A stretch of 64,000 nt of DNA from Idiomarina zobellii (GTDB taxonomy: Bacteria; Pseudomonadota; Gammaproteobacteria; Enterobacterales; Alteromonadaceae). Below the pieces are notes generated by a model. The model was not told the origin of the DNA. It was given only the letters and a program-made list of their open reading frames with translations, and did not search any database. The stretch spans positions 324,124 through 388,123 of the forward strand of contig NZ_FNCB01000001.1 in the NCBI RefSeq assembly GCF_900100855.1, in the 5' to 3' direction. The first letter of the stretch is position 1. The number at the start of each line of letters is the position of its first letter. Position numbers and translations under genes: made by a program. Shown here one piece after another: positions 38,813 to 49,173 of the stretch.

Positions 38813-39496
38813 TTAACGCCCCGGTAACTTTTTCCAGGTCACTTCATTACGCACATAGAGTGGCTCAAGCTGTTCGGCCTGAACCGGCTCAACACCAGCA
38901 CTATTCACTACTGTCAGCATATCCTCCGCCAACGGTAGCCGGCTATTATCGCTGTGTTTTAGCTCATGATTTTCATCAAGAATATCTGCATAGACGTCCC
39001 AACCTGTACCAGCAGTACCCCAGCCCTTCAAGCGCCCTGTATCAATAAGGTTCGTGTCTGGTTTTGCTACCGCCGGCTCTGACTGAGCCACAGCAACTCC
39101 GTTCTCATTCGCATACAAAGAGTAATAAACCTCGCCCATGCGTGCATCAATACAAGCCACCACACCAGCAACATCGTTTTTGCGGATGGCTTGCTGTGCC
39201 AGTGCCTGTAAACTGCACACGGGGTAAACGGGTAAGTCAGCGCTAAATGCAAGTCCCTGAGCCATAGACACGCCGATACGCACGCCTGTAAAGCTACCTG
39301 GGCCAGCGCCAACCACAAGCCCGTCCAACTCGGCTAAAGACACGCCAGCACTGTCGAGAACCTCCTCCACAAAAGGCAGCAGCTTTTGTGAGTGCTCCCG
39401 GGGACTTTCAATATCACGGGTTGTCAGCTTGCCATCGTGAACAAGCGCGACAGAACAATTTTCAGTTGATGTATCTATAGCTAATAACGACTTCAT
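38813..39496 (-). CDS. tsaB: tRNA threonylcarbamoyladenosine biosynthesis protein TsaB
   Basis: Scaffold partner of TsaD in making t6A37 on ANN-reading tRNAs. The 227-residue ASKHA-fold protein starts LLAIDTST and carries GAGPGSFTGVRIG. Overlaps the helicase gene by 4 bp, matching the E. coli yoaA-tsaB order. Confidence 0.95.
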   Translation of the reverse strand: MKSLLAIDTSTENCSVALVHDGKLTTRDIESPREHSQKLLPFVEEVLDSAGVSLAELDGLVVGAGPGSFTGVRIGVSMAQGLAFSADLPVYPVCSLQALAQQAIRKNDVAGVVACIDARMGEVYYSLYANENGVAVAQSEPAVAKPDTNLIDTGRLKGWGTAGTGWDVYADILDENHELKHSDNSRLPLAEDMLTVVNSAGVEPVQAEQLEPLYVRNEVTWKKLPGR

Positions 39497-41427
39497 ACAT
39501 TTTGCTCTTCTGTAGAACTTTTATGCGCCAGAAATTCAAGCGCGGTATCTAAGCTACGGGTGCGACTCATAGCCGGTAAGCTGGCCAAAAACTGCTTACC
39601 ATACTGACGTGTTACCAGTCGGTTATCGCAAACCACCAGAATACCTGAGTCGTACTTATCCCGGATAAGCCGCCCTGCGCCCTGCTTTAGCGCAATAACG
39701 GCTTGCGGAAGCTGAATGGTGCCAAAGGCATCTACTCCTCGCAGGCGTGCGTCTTCCACCCGGGCATTCAATAAAGGATCATCCGGCGATGCAAACGGTA
39801 GTTTATCAATAATCACACAACGCAGAGCATTACCTCTGACATCCACACCTTCCCAGAACGACGAGGTGCCCAACAATACCGCATTACCGGCTTTGGTAAA
39901 GCGCTCTAACAACTCACCTTTATTCGACTCGCCCTGCACCAAAATTTCATTGTCGACGTGTTCTCTCAAAATTCCTGCCATTTGTTGCAGCATTCGATGG
40001 CTGGTAAACAATAAAAACGTTCCGCCGTCGTTATGTGTTATGCATTGTTTGGCAATATCCGTCAGCATTTCATGGCGGTTACGATCATTAGCGTCCGGTA
40101 AATAACGAGGCAGGCACAAGGTAGCCTGCTTTTTAAAGTCAAACGGGCTTTCCAGAACCAGGGTGTCCGCTTGCTCAATCCCCAGTCGGCGTGTGAAAAA
40201 CTCAAAGTTGCCGTTAACCGCTAATGTCGCCGAAGTGAATATCCAGCTCATGTTATTGCGCTTAATATAGCCACCAAAGGTCTTCGCCACACTTAGTGGC
40301 GTTTGATGCAAGCTGATTTGTCTTGGCGTGGTTTCAAACCAAAAGCTGTAACCGGTACGTTCAACGTCCATTAACTGACGCCAAATGATGCGATGTTGCT
40401 CTGCTCTCTCTAATAAATTGTCGAGATCTTTATTTCGACCCTGCGCGGTTTTTAGCACATCAATAAGCAGGGTTAAGCGCTCGTCAAGACGATCCGTCAC
40501 TTCGACAATGTCTTCTTTATTGCGCCATTCGCGCCAATTGCCGCGCATAGGATCATGAGGAAACAGTAACCGAAAATCGCGCAGCGATTGTAATAACGTT
40601 CGCGCCATCGCACTGGCCTGTGACAAGTCTTTTAACTCCGTCAGGCACAAGCGCTGAATTTCTTCACACATTTCGCTTAATTGACGCGTCGACACCGTTT
40701 CACCAAAGTACTGACTGGCAATATCAGGGATTTGATGGGCCTCATCAAATACCACGGTATCAACAGCCGGAATAAGCTCGCCAAACCCCGTATCTTTTAA
40801 TGCCATGTCCGCAAAAAACAAGTGATGATTAACCACCACAACATCGGCTTCTAAAGCCTGCTTCCGCGCTTGTACTAAATGACAGTCATCATAAACCGGG
40901 CAGTCACGCCCCAGGCAGTTATCCTGAGTGCTGGTCACCTGAGGTAAAACCGCCGCTCCTTCCGGAAGCACATTCAGCTCACCCATATCACCGCTGCGGG
41001 TTGTCGTTGACCAACGCGTCACGGTAATAAGCTGATCCTGAATCTCTTTAGGGAGCTGCCCCGCTTGCTGCTTGGCTTGTTCAAGTCGATGCAGACAGAG
41101 GTAATTCGAGCGCCCTTTCAGCAAGGCGACCACTTTTTGCGGCGCCAGCTTTTTTCGTAATACGGGCAAGTCCCGGTGAAACAGCTGCTCTTGCAGGTTT
41201 TTCGTGCCGGTAGAGACAATAGCCTTACCTTTGGAAAGCAGAATGGGCGCAAGGTAAGCAAAGGTTTTGCCGGTGCCGGTCTCAGCTTCAACCACGAGTT
41301 GGCTTTTCTTTTTCAGCGTTTTTTCAATGGCTTGTGCCATTGTCGTTTGCGACGGACGAGGCTGGAAGTTGTCTATTGTTGAGGCCAGCTCACCATCGGG
41401 CTGAAAAATGGAAGAAACGGTCGGCAT
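39493..41427 (-). CDS. yoaA: DinG-family ATP-dependent DNA helicase (YoaA)
   Basis: XPD-like superfamily 2 helicase with an iron-sulfur cluster, involved in DNA damage tolerance. In 644 residues it has Walker A AETGTGKT (48-55), the four cluster cysteines C111, C171, C176 and C182, DEAH (227-230), and a late QGAGRLIR. The neighbour tsaB identifies it as the yoaA orthologue rather than dinG. Confidence 0.93.
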   Translation of the reverse strand: MPTVSSIFQPDGELASTIDNFQPRPSQTTMAQAIEKTLKKKSQLVVEAETGTGKTFAYLAPILLSKGKAIVSTGTKNLQEQLFHRDLPVLRKKLAPQKVVALLKGRSNYLCLHRLEQAKQQAGQLPKEIQDQLITVTRWSTTTRSGDMGELNVLPEGAAVLPQVTSTQDNCLGRDCPVYDDCHLVQARKQALEADVVVVNHHLFFADMALKDTGFGELIPAVDTVVFDEAHQIPDIASQYFGETVSTRQLSEMCEEIQRLCLTELKDLSQASAMARTLLQSLRDFRLLFPHDPMRGNWREWRNKEDIVEVTDRLDERLTLLIDVLKTAQGRNKDLDNLLERAEQHRIIWRQLMDVERTGYSFWFETTPRQISLHQTPLSVAKTFGGYIKRNNMSWIFTSATLAVNGNFEFFTRRLGIEQADTLVLESPFDFKKQATLCLPRYLPDANDRNRHEMLTDIAKQCITHNDGGTFLLFTSHRMLQQMAGILREHVDNEILVQGESNKGELLERFTKAGNAVLLGTSSFWEGVDVRGNALRCVIIDKLPFASPDDPLLNARVEDARLRGVDAFGTIQLPQAVIALKQGAGRLIRDKYDSGILVVCDNRLVTRQYGKQFLASLPAMSRTRSLDTALEFLAHKSSTEEQNV

Positions 41428-41478
41428 AATTTGCGCTAGTTAATGATAATTGGCGCGCATTATGACATAGAAAAAGAG

Positions 41479-41760
41479 TCAGGCGTAGGTGTCTATATGA
41501 CCAGAATTGCTATCCAGACTGTCCTCTGTTGACTCTTCCTGAGTCACCTCAGGTTCAGACTGTTGCTGTTCAGAAGACTGCTGTTGCCGTTGTTTCTCGC
41601 GGTTAGGATCATTATCAATAGTGGTGCTTTCCTCATCGCTAATTGCTTGAAGCTCTTTGGTTTTCTCAATTTGATTGACTCTCATTTGATCCTGAGAGTG
41701 GTCAACCGGTACCCGGGTATCCTTTGGTATTAATGGCACCATTGCATCGAAGTTTGCCAT
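41479..41760 (-). CDS. Small Gln/Glu-rich hydrophilic protein, unknown function
   Basis: A 93-residue, highly polar protein with a Gln-rich centre (QQQSSEQQQSEPE) and an acidic end, GHIDTYA. No signal peptide or membrane segment. It lies upstream of yoaA on the same strand, 51 bp away. Likely disordered; no family recognised. Its C-terminus and composition resemble the protein at 38443. Confidence 0.6.
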   Translation of the reverse strand: MANFDAMVPLIPKDTRVPVDHSQDQMRVNQIEKTKELQAISDEESTTIDNDPNREKQRQQQSSEQQQSEPEVTQEESTEDSLDSNSGHIDTYA

Positions 41761-41946
41761 GAGTTTGCTCCGCTGTATCCTTGCTTTTTGTCACCGACGT
41801 TACCGTCTTGATTATACAACCACTGGTTAAATATTAACCTACTATCGACCCATAAAGGAATAAATTTACGCTTGCATTACAAAATTAACCTGCTAAGGTA
41901 TTATACAACTTTGCGAAATACAGCATACATTATTGGAGTCAACAAA

Positions 41947-42000
41947 ATGAAATTCGTTCATCACCATCATGCACATCATTGGATTTTATGGGCTAGCTGA
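41947..42000 (+). CDS. hisL: His operon leader peptide
   Basis: A 17-residue ORF, MKFVHHHHAHHWILWAS, with six His codons in seven consecutive positions. GGAG (41935-41938) lies eight bases upstream. Ribosome stalling at the His codons when charged tRNA-His is scarce is the known attenuation signal of his operons. Confidence 0.93.
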   Translation: MKFVHHHHAHHWILWAS

Positions 42001-42083
42001 GAGCGAGTTTCTGGCTAGCCGCATAAGCGCTAGCCTTTCGATTGACTATACAACCTCCGAAAGGCAACTTTCGGAGGTTTTTT
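41991..42083 (+). terminator. His operon attenuator
   Basis: The terminator is a 12-bp perfect stem (42052-42063 with 42068-42079) with a GCAA loop and a T run. Upstream, GCCTTTCG (42033-42040) is the exact complement of CGAAAGGC (42058-42065), giving an antiterminator. Three GCTAGC-containing segments (41991-41997, 42013-42020, 42029-42035) can pair in alternative ways, the first overlapping the end of hisL. This is a complete set of competing structures for transcription attenuation. Confidence 0.9.
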
Positions 42084-42100
42084 AATTTTTAGGAGTAATT

Positions 42101-42994
42101 ATGACTAACCGTTTAACGATAGCGATACAAAAATCTGGCCGCCTGAGTAAAGAGTCAATGGCGTTATTAAATGCCTGCGGGGTAAAATTCAGCATTAATG
42201 AAGCCCGCCTCATTGCCCACAGCACCAGTCATCCTATCGATTTACTCCGGGTGCGTGACGATGACATTCCCGGCTTAGTCATGGACGGTGTTGTCGACTT
42301 AGGCCTGGTCGGCGAAAACGTGCTGGAGGAAGCTCGACTTGAGCGCATAGCCAGCGATACAGCAGCCGTATTTCAGCCACTCAGAGCGCTGGAGTTCGGT
42401 CAGTGCCGTTTGTCCATTGCAGTACCTCGTGAGCTCTCTTACCAGTCACAAGCTGACTTAGACGGAATGCGAATTGCCACGACCTATCCGCAACTCTTAA
42501 AGCGTTACCTTAAGGACAATGGTATCAATGCCCGCGTTGTCATGCTGACAGGCTCCGTCGAAGTAGCCCCGCGAGCAGGCTTAGCCGATGCGATTTGTGA
42601 CCTGGTCTCAACAGGGGCAACACTTGAAGCTAACGGCCTGGTCGAGAAAGAAGTGATATTCCGTTCACAGGCACAGCTTATTCAAAACTCCGAAACTTTG
42701 TCTGATGAAAAACAAGCAATGATTGATCAATTACTGCCGCGTATCGATGGCGTACAAATGGCGAAGGAAAGCAAATACATTATGCTCCACGTGCCCAAAG
42801 ATAAGCTTGAAGAAGTGGTTGAACTGTTGCCGGGGGCAGAAACCCCGACCATTTTGCCGCTCAGTCACACTGACAAACAAGTGGCTGTGCACATGGTCAG
42901 TACAGAAAAGCTGTTCTGGGAAACCATGGAAGATTTAAAGGCGAAAGGTTGCAGCTCTATTCTTGTTCTGCCAATTGAAAAAATGATGGGGTAA
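42101..42994 (+). CDS. hisG: ATP phosphoribosyltransferase (long form)
   Basis: First and feedback-controlled step of histidine synthesis, joining PRPP and ATP. The 297-residue protein is the long form with its own C-terminal regulatory domain, so no HisZ is needed. Recognisable parts: [12 protein letters not shown] start, [25 protein letters not shown] loop, ACT-like C-terminus. AGGAG precedes the ATG. Confidence 0.97.
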   Translation: MTNRLTIAIQKSGRLSKESMALLNACGVKFSINEARLIAHSTSHPIDLLRVRDDDIPGLVMDGVVDLGLVGENVLEEARLERIASDTAAVFQPLRALEFGQCRLSIAVPRELSYQSQADLDGMRIATTYPQLLKRYLKDNGINARVVMLTGSVEVAPRAGLADAICDLVSTGATLEANGLVEKEVIFRSQAQLIQNSETLSDEKQAMIDQLLPRIDGVQMAKESKYIMLHVPKDKLEEVVELLPGAETPTILPLSHTDKQVAVHMVSTEKLFWETMEDLKAKGCSSILVLPIEKMMG

Positions 42995-42996
42995 CT

Positions 42997-44307
42997 ATGC
43001 AAGGCTTAAACATCAAGGTTGAGCGCTGGGCAGACTTGTCTGCCGACGAAAAGGAGCAGCGGCTTTCGCGTCCCCGTCAGGCAACAGCGACAAACACGCA
43101 ACAAACAGTTCAAAAGATTATTGCCGATATTCGTGATAACGGTGACAGTGCACTGCTGAATTACACTCGGCAGTTTGACTATCCTGAAGCGACCTCGCTG
43201 CGCGTATCGCAACAGCGTATAGAGCAAGCAGTGAATCGCCTCGACAAAAAAGTGGCAGAGGCGATTGATACAGCTTACGGCACTATTCGTCGTTTTCACC
43301 AGGCACAAGTCCCTGAAAACCTTGCTGTTAAAACCATAAAAGGTGTTCAGTGTGAACTTCGCTATGCGCCATTAGATGCCGTTGGGCTTTATATTCCCGG
43401 AGGCAGTGCCACCTTACCTTCCACCGCGTTAATGCTTGGTGTACCGGCCCAGCTGGCTGGCTGTCAACGCGTTGTGCTGGTCAGTCCGCCGGATAAAAGC
43501 GGTGACTTACCGGATGCGCTGTTGTACGCCGCAAACCGTTGTGGCATTACAGAAATATACACCTGCGGCGGCGCTCAAGCCGTTGCCGCCCTAGCTTATG
43601 GTACAGAGTCCATCGCCCCGGTCGATAAAGTATTTGGCCCGGGCAACAGTTTTGTCACTGAAGCTAAGCAACAAGTGAGCAATGACGCCAGTGGCTGTGC
43701 TATCGACTTGCCCGCGGGTCCTTCTGAATTACTGGTTATTGGTGATGACACTGCTAACCCAGCGTATATTGCAGCCGACTTGTTGTCTCAAGCCGAGCAC
43801 GGCCCGGACTCACAAGTTATTCTGGTCACGCCATCAAGCACACTGGCAGACAGAGTGAAACAAGCACTCATTGAGCAGTGTCAGCAGTTACAACGGGCTG
43901 ATATTGCAGCCCAGGCGTTAGCCGAAAGCCGTTTACTGGTTGTCGAGACTATTGATGAAGCAATAACCATTAGCGAGCAATATGCGCCTGAGCACTTATC
44001 CATACAAACAGACAATGCGCGCTCATTACTGCCGAAATTGACCCGGGCGGGCTCTGTTTTTGTGGGTCATTATACACCGGAGTCTGGTGGTGACTACGCA
44101 ACAGGCACTAACCATGTACTGCCTACCTACGGCTACGCGCGCAATTACAGTAGTTTGGGACTATTGGACTTTTATCGCCGTTACACCGTACAAGAAGTGT
44201 CCTACGAAGGCTTAGCGACTTTGTCAGAGGCGATTACAACCCTGGCGAATGTTGAGGGACTCGATGCACACGCTAAAGCTGTCACCATTCGCATGGAGGA
44301 CCAATAA
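42997..44307 (+). CDS. hisD: Histidinol dehydrogenase
   Basis: Zinc enzyme for the last two oxidations, histidinol to histidine, using two NAD. The 436-residue product carries the family signature around AEHGPDSQV and the EQYAPEHLSI motif. It begins 2 bp after hisG and overlaps hisC by one base. Confidence 0.97.
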   Translation: MQGLNIKVERWADLSADEKEQRLSRPRQATATNTQQTVQKIIADIRDNGDSALLNYTRQFDYPEATSLRVSQQRIEQAVNRLDKKVAEAIDTAYGTIRRFHQAQVPENLAVKTIKGVQCELRYAPLDAVGLYIPGGSATLPSTALMLGVPAQLAGCQRVVLVSPPDKSGDLPDALLYAANRCGITEIYTCGGAQAVAALAYGTESIAPVDKVFGPGNSFVTEAKQQVSNDASGCAIDLPAGPSELLVIGDDTANPAYIAADLLSQAEHGPDSQVILVTPSSTLADRVKQALIEQCQQLQRADIAAQALAESRLLVVETIDEAITISEQYAPEHLSIQTDNARSLLPKLTRAGSVFVGHYTPESGGDYATGTNHVLPTYGYARNYSSLGLLDFYRRYTVQEVSYEGLATLSEAITTLANVEGLDAHAKAVTIRMEDQ

Positions 44308-45389
44308 TGTCATTAGTGGAAAAGTCTCAGCGCCAGCATCTGAAAACACTGACGCCCTATGCGTCGGCCAGACGCAGTATGAGCGGTGGTAATGTGTGGC
44401 TGAACGCCAATGAGTCACCTTTTGATAACGGTTACCGCTTTGACGATGGCGCTCTGAACCGGTATCCACAGTTTCAGTCAGAGGCGCTGAATACCACTTA
44501 TGCCGACTATGCTGGTGTACAACCCAACCAGGTGTTAAGTACTCGCGGCTCTGATGAGGGTATCGAATTGTTGATTCGGGCGTTTTGCGAGCCGGGACAG
44601 GACAATATTCTCATTTGCCCGCCGACTTATGGTATGTATGCGATATCGGCTAAAACTTATGCCGTCAATACTACTGAGGTGCCGCTAATAGACTCAGGGC
44701 AGCGAAAAGGCCAACTGAACGTTGAGCAGGTGATCTCGCAGGCCAGGAATTGTAAGGTCGCGTTTCTGTGTTCACCGTCCAACCCCCTGGGTAACACGCT
44801 AAATGCAGCAGACATTAAGCAAGTACTGGACGCCTGCCCCAACACAGTTATTGCGGTTGACGAAGCCTATATTGAATTCTGTTATGACAACAGCAAAGCA
44901 TCATGGCTGAAGACCTACCCTAACCTGGTGGTATTGAGGACATTATCAAAAGCCTTTGCGCTTGCCGGCATTCGCTGCGGCTTTTTGCTCGCCAATGATG
45001 ACATTATTGAGCTGATGAAAAAGATATTGGCGCCCTACCCGCTGCCGGAGCCTACCATTAACATAGCAACACAGGCTCTGAGCCCGGACAATATTGAGCG
45101 TATGCAGCAGCAGGTCGATACACTTATCGGCGAACGTGAACGGCTTGTGGAGTTACTCAGTGACTTACCACTAACGCTGGAATTTGACAGCGTAACAAAT
45201 TTTTTACTGTATCGTTGTGATACCACCCGAGCCAATGCGGCCGACATTGTCAGTGCACTGCAACAACAAGGTGTGTTGATTCGGGACCAATCTAAACAAC
45301 TCGGGTTAGACGGTTGTATTAGAATAACGGTAGGTAGCCGCGAAGAAAATGACGAGCTGGCACAACAATTAAAAGGGTATTTTTCATGA
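44307..45389 (+). CDS. hisC: Histidinol-phosphate aminotransferase
   Basis: PLP enzyme that transaminates imidazole acetol phosphate to histidinol phosphate. In 360 residues K215 ([11 protein letters not shown]) binds PLP, and NANESP and SPSNPLG are present. It overlaps hisB by 4 bp. Confidence 0.97.
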   Translation: MSLVEKSQRQHLKTLTPYASARRSMSGGNVWLNANESPFDNGYRFDDGALNRYPQFQSEALNTTYADYAGVQPNQVLSTRGSDEGIELLIRAFCEPGQDNILICPPTYGMYAISAKTYAVNTTEVPLIDSGQRKGQLNVEQVISQARNCKVAFLCSPSNPLGNTLNAADIKQVLDACPNTVIAVDEAYIEFCYDNSKASWLKTYPNLVVLRTLSKAFALAGIRCGFLLANDDIIELMKKILAPYPLPEPTINIATQALSPDNIERMQQQVDTLIGERERLVELLSDLPLTLEFDSVTNFLLYRCDTTRANAADIVSALQQQGVLIRDQSKQLGLDGCIRITVGSREENDELAQQLKGYFS

Positions 45390-46462
45390 CACAGCAATCC
45401 ATACTTTTTATTGACCGCGACGGCACGCTGGTTGAAGAGCCGCCCGTCGATAAGCAGCTCGACAGTGTCGACAAGCTCGTTTTTGAGCCAAATGTCATAC
45501 CGGCACTGTTAAAGCTTCAAAATGCCGGGTACCGACTGGTCATGGTGTCTAACCAAGACGGGCTGGGTACCGAGAGCTTCCCGACAGACACCTTTGAGGC
45601 TCCGCACAATTTAATGATGTCGGTATTTAAGTCACAAGGGGTTCGTTTTGATGACGTATTAATTTGCCCACATTTTGACGAGGACAACTGCGCCTGTCGT
45701 AAGCCTAAGCTGGGGCTTGTGCAACCCTATCTAACGGAAGGCAAAGTCGACTTTGCTAACTCTTTCGTTATTGGCGACAGAGAAACTGACTTACAACTGG
45801 CACAAGGCATGGGCATTCGCGGCATTCGCTACAACCGGGAAGAATACAGCTGGGATGACATTGTCCACGAAATTGTTGACCGGCCCCGTACCGCCAAAGT
45901 GTCTCGAAAAACTCATGAAACTGACATTAATATCGCCATTGATCTGGACAGCTCTGCACGCGGCACATTCAGCACCGGCATTGGCTTTTTTGACCACATG
46001 CTGGAGCAAATTGCCACACATGCGGGCATTTATATGAGTGTTGTGGTAGAGGGCGATTTGCACATTGATGATCACCACACCATTGAGGATACAGCTTTAG
46101 CACTGGGTCAGGCCTTGCGTTCGGCGCTTGGCGACAAACGCGGTATTGGTCGCTTTGGCTTCGCGCTGCCGATGGACGAATGTAAAGCAGAGTGCCTGAT
46201 TGACTTATCCGGCCGTCCTTACTTGAAGTGGCAAGCGGACTTTAGTCGTGACAAAGTCGGTGAACTGTCGACAGAAATGGTTGAACATTTCTTCCGCTCG
46301 CTGACCGATGCTATGGCCATTAGCCTGCACCTCTCAACAACCGAGGGCAACAGTCATCACCAGGTAGAAAGCCTGTTTAAAGTCTTTGGTCGCGCGTTAC
46401 GTCAGGCGGTCGCTAAAACCGGAGACCAACAACTGCCATCGAGTAAAGGAATGCTGGCATGA
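45386..46462 (+). CDS. hisB: Bifunctional histidinol-phosphatase / imidazoleglycerol-phosphate dehydratase
   Basis: Two steps in one 358-residue protein, as in enterobacteria. The N-terminal HAD phosphatase (about 1-165) has D10 and D12 in FIDRDGTL and a CxH..C..C zinc-type loop ([15 protein letters not shown]). The C-terminal dehydratase (about 170-358) has the two metal-binding motifs GFFDHM...H and DDHHTIED plus [12 protein letters not shown]. It overlaps hisH by 4 bp. Confidence 0.97.
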   Translation: MTQQSILFIDRDGTLVEEPPVDKQLDSVDKLVFEPNVIPALLKLQNAGYRLVMVSNQDGLGTESFPTDTFEAPHNLMMSVFKSQGVRFDDVLICPHFDEDNCACRKPKLGLVQPYLTEGKVDFANSFVIGDRETDLQLAQGMGIRGIRYNREEYSWDDIVHEIVDRPRTAKVSRKTHETDINIAIDLDSSARGTFSTGIGFFDHMLEQIATHAGIYMSVVVEGDLHIDDHHTIEDTALALGQALRSALGDKRGIGRFGFALPMDECKAECLIDLSGRPYLKWQADFSRDKVGELSTEMVEHFFRSLTDAMAISLHLSTTEGNSHHQVESLFKVFGRALRQAVAKTGDQQLPSSKGMLA

Positions 46463-47049
46463 AGGTGGTGATTGTTGATACAGAGTGCGCAAACCTGACA
46501 TCGGTTCGCTTTGCGATTGAACGACTGGGCTACTCATGCACTGTAACCGACGATGCAGACGCGATTCGCGCCACTGATCGTGTCATTTTGCCCGGCGTTG
46601 GCACTGCTGCTGCAGCAATGCGTAACCTACAGAGAAAACAGTTGGTTGACGTGCTGAAGTCGCTCGAACAGCCAGTGCTCGGCATTTGTTTGGGAATGCA
46701 ACTCATGACATCGCATTCGGAAGAAGGGGATGTCGAGTGCCTGGGATTAATTCCGTCATTGACTAAACGGCTTGAGGTTGGCGAACTGCCGCTGCCGCAC
46801 ATGGGTTGGAATACGTCGGTGCCAACCAATAATAATCCGCTGCTGAAGTCTGCCGAACAATACTGTTACTTTGTTCACAGCTATGCGGTTGCCGTTGATG
46901 AATATACCATTGCCGAAGCGGAGTACGGTCAACGCTTTGCATCAATGATTCGCCACAACAATTATTTCGGCGCGCAATTTCACCCAGAACGCTCAGGCAA
47001 AGTGGGTGAGTCAATTTTACGTGAGTTTCTGGAGGCTAAGCTGTGCTAA
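46459..47049 (+). CDS. hisH: Imidazole glycerol phosphate synthase, glutaminase subunit
   Basis: Class I glutamine amidotransferase that supplies ammonia to HisF. In 196 residues the triad is C77 (GICLGMQ), H175 and E177 (FHPE). It overlaps both neighbours. Confidence 0.97.
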   Translation: MKVVIVDTECANLTSVRFAIERLGYSCTVTDDADAIRATDRVILPGVGTAAAAMRNLQRKQLVDVLKSLEQPVLGICLGMQLMTSHSEEGDVECLGLIPSLTKRLEVGELPLPHMGWNTSVPTNNNPLLKSAEQYCYFVHSYAVAVDEYTIAEAEYGQRFASMIRHNNYFGAQFHPERSGKVGESILREFLEAKLC

Positions 47050-47780
47050 TACCTGCGTTAGACTTAATCAATGGTGCCGTTGTACGACTGTACCAAGGTG
47101 ACTTTGCTCAGAAAACCGAATATCAGTTTTCACCGGTTGAACAAGCTCAAAGCTACGCTAAAGCTGGCGCAAAATGGCTTCATTTAGTCGACTTAGACGG
47201 CGCCAAGGACCCTAAGCAGCGTCAAACAAAGCTGCTGGAAAAGCTGATTAAAGAGTCAGGTATGAGTTGTCAGGTGGGTGGTGGTATTCGCACGACTGAA
47301 GATATCGACGCTCTTCTGGCTGTTGGTGTTAAGCGAGTAGTGATAGGCTCAACCGCTGTCAGCTCACCGGAAAAAGTACTCGAATGGTTTAAAACCTACG
47401 GCCCTGAAAAAATCGTACTGGCGCTGGATGTCAACATTCAACCCAACGGTCAGGCGTTAGTTGCAACGCACGGCTGGCAAGAGTCTTCAGGCAAGGCTTT
47501 GGAAGATGTTTTAGACCAATACCTTGAAGTAGGCTGCCAGCACGTATTATGCACCGACATTAGCAAAGACGGCACACTCAGCGGAAGCAACGTCGAGCTG
47601 TACCAAAAATACAAAAGCAAATACCCCAGCGTACAGTGGCAAGCATCGGGTGGCGTGAGCAGCCTGGACGATATAAAGGCGCTGAAAGCTATTAACTGCG
47701 ATTCTGTGATTCTGGGTAAATCGCTGCTAACCAACCAATTCACTCTGGAGGATGCACTGGCATGTTGGCAAAGCGAGTAA
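47043..47780 (+). CDS. hisA: ProFAR isomerase
   Basis: TIM-barrel Amadori isomerase (phosphoribosylformimino-AICAR-P isomerase) of histidine synthesis, 245 residues. D7 in PALDLI and the phosphate motifs GGGIRT and ASGGVSS are visible. The start is GTG at 47043, set by GGAGG seven bases upstream; it overlaps the hisH stop by 7 bp. Confidence 0.96.
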   Translation: MLIPALDLINGAVVRLYQGDFAQKTEYQFSPVEQAQSYAKAGAKWLHLVDLDGAKDPKQRQTKLLEKLIKESGMSCQVGGGIRTTEDIDALLAVGVKRVVIGSTAVSSPEKVLEWFKTYGPEKIVLALDVNIQPNGQALVATHGWQESSGKALEDVLDQYLEVGCQHVLCTDISKDGTLSGSNVELYQKYKSKYPSVQWQASGGVSSLDDIKALKAINCDSVILGKSLLTNQFTLEDALACWQSE

Positions 47781-48544
47781 TTCCCTGCCTGGACGTTCGT
47801 GACGGACAGGTCGTTAAAGGCGTTAAGTTTCGTAACCACGAAGTCATTGGTGACATTATTCCGTTGGCTCGCCATTACGCCGAAAGCGGTGCCGACGAGC
47901 TGGTTTTCTATGACATTACCGCTTCGTCCGATGGCCGTACGGTGGATAAATCGTGGGTAGAGCGGGTTGCCAAAGAAATTAATATCCCGTTTACGGTCGC
48001 CGGCGGTATTCGCTCTGTAGCTCAGGCTCAAGAGTTACTGTCAAAAGGCGCAGATAAGCTGTCTATTAACTCACCTGCATTACTGGACCCGTCACTTATC
48101 GACACGCTGGTGGCAGAGTTCGGTCAACAGTGCATTGTTATCGGTATTGACAGTTTCTTCAATGAAGAGACCGGTACCTATGAGGTACACCAGTTTACCG
48201 GCGATGAAAAGAAGTCACGCAAATCGGCATGGCAAACTAAAGACTGGTTGCAGGAAGTGATTAAACGAGGCGCCGGCGAAATTGTCTTGAACTGCATGAA
48301 TCAGGACGGCGTACGCAAAGGATACGATATTGAGCAACTGGCGGCTTTACGCGACTACTGTTCAATACCCATAATCGCCTCTGGTGGCGCTGGTGAAATA
48401 CAGCATTTTGTCGATGTTTTTAATGACGCCAAAGTTGATGGAGCTCTGGCAGCTTCAGTCTTTCATAAGAACGTTTTTTCAATTGCCGATGTGAAAAGCG
48501 CGATGCACAACAATGGCATTGCCGTGCGTCCCATTGAACCCTAA
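47762..48544 (+). CDS. hisF: Imidazole glycerol phosphate synthase, cyclase subunit
   Basis: TIM-barrel cyclase partner of HisH, forming IGP and AICAR. The 260-residue protein has catalytic D11 (VIPCLDV) and the second Asp in GIDSFF, with phosphate sites AGGIRS and ASGGAGE. It overlaps hisA by 19 bp, which is long for this operon. Confidence 0.97.
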   Translation: MLAKRVIPCLDVRDGQVVKGVKFRNHEVIGDIIPLARHYAESGADELVFYDITASSDGRTVDKSWVERVAKEINIPFTVAGGIRSVAQAQELLSKGADKLSINSPALLDPSLIDTLVAEFGQQCIVIGIDSFFNEETGTYEVHQFTGDEKKSRKSAWQTKDWLQEVIKRGAGEIVLNCMNQDGVRKGYDIEQLAALRDYCSIPIIASGGAGEIQHFVDVFNDAKVDGALAASVFHKNVFSIADVKSAMHNNGIAVRPIEP

Positions 48545-48553
48545 GGAGTGACA

Positions 48554-49162
48554 GTGAGAGTCGACAAGCAAAATTTAAACAGCCTTGACTGGGCAAAAAT
48601 GGACAATCTGGTTCCCTGTGTTGTCCAGCACGTTCTAACCGGCAAGGTTCTAATGCTGGGCTACATGAACGACAAGGCACTTGAGAAGACATTAGAGTCA
48701 GGTCAGGTCACTTTTTACAGCCGCAGCAAAGAACGTTTATGGACTAAGGGTGAAAGTTCTGGCCATGTCCTTGAATTGGAAGAGGTCCATACCGACTGCG
48801 ACAGTGACGCTCTGTTAATTAAAGCGACCCCGAATGGGCCAACCTGCCACTTAGGCACCCAAAGCTGCTTTGCTGACACGTCAGGCTCTTTTTTACACCA
48901 CTTAGAAGGGGTTATTAATTCAAGAAAAGGCGCCGATGCCGGTGAAAGTTACACTGCCAGCCTCTTCCAGAAAGGCATTAAACGATGCGCTCAGAAAGTC
49001 GGTGAAGAAGGTGTCGAAGTGGCACTTGCAGCGGCAACCAACGACAAAGACGAACTGCTCAATGAAAGTGCTGATCTGCTGTACCACTTATTGGTGGTGC
49101 TGAGCGCCAGTGACTTATCGATGAGTGATGTCCTTAAGGTACTGAAACAGCGCCATAATTAG
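48554..49162 (+). CDS. hisI: Bifunctional phosphoribosyl-AMP cyclohydrolase / phosphoribosyl-ATP pyrophosphatase
   Basis: Fused HisIE, 202 residues. The cyclohydrolase part (about 1-115) has VLMLGYMN, FYSRSKERLWTKGESSG and zinc residues in HTDCDSDALL and C-H-L-G-T-Q-S-C. The pyrophosphatase part (about 118-202) has KVGEEGVEVALAA. GTG at 48554 is preferred because AGGAG lies five bases upstream; a GTG at 48548 overlaps that site. It is the last his gene. Confidence 0.95.
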   Translation: MRVDKQNLNSLDWAKMDNLVPCVVQHVLTGKVLMLGYMNDKALEKTLESGQVTFYSRSKERLWTKGESSGHVLELEEVHTDCDSDALLIKATPNGPTCHLGTQSCFADTSGSFLHHLEGVINSRKGADAGESYTASLFQKGIKRCAQKVGEEGVEVALAAATNDKDELLNESADLLYHLLVVLSASDLSMSDVLKVLKQRHN

Positions 49163-49173
49163 TGTAATGCTTG

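Noticed and set aside
41872-41904. His operon promoter with TTGCAT and TATTAT
   Set aside because: The spacer would be 21 bp and both hexamers are poor; an alternative -35 TTACAA is no better, so the exact promoter is not claimed.
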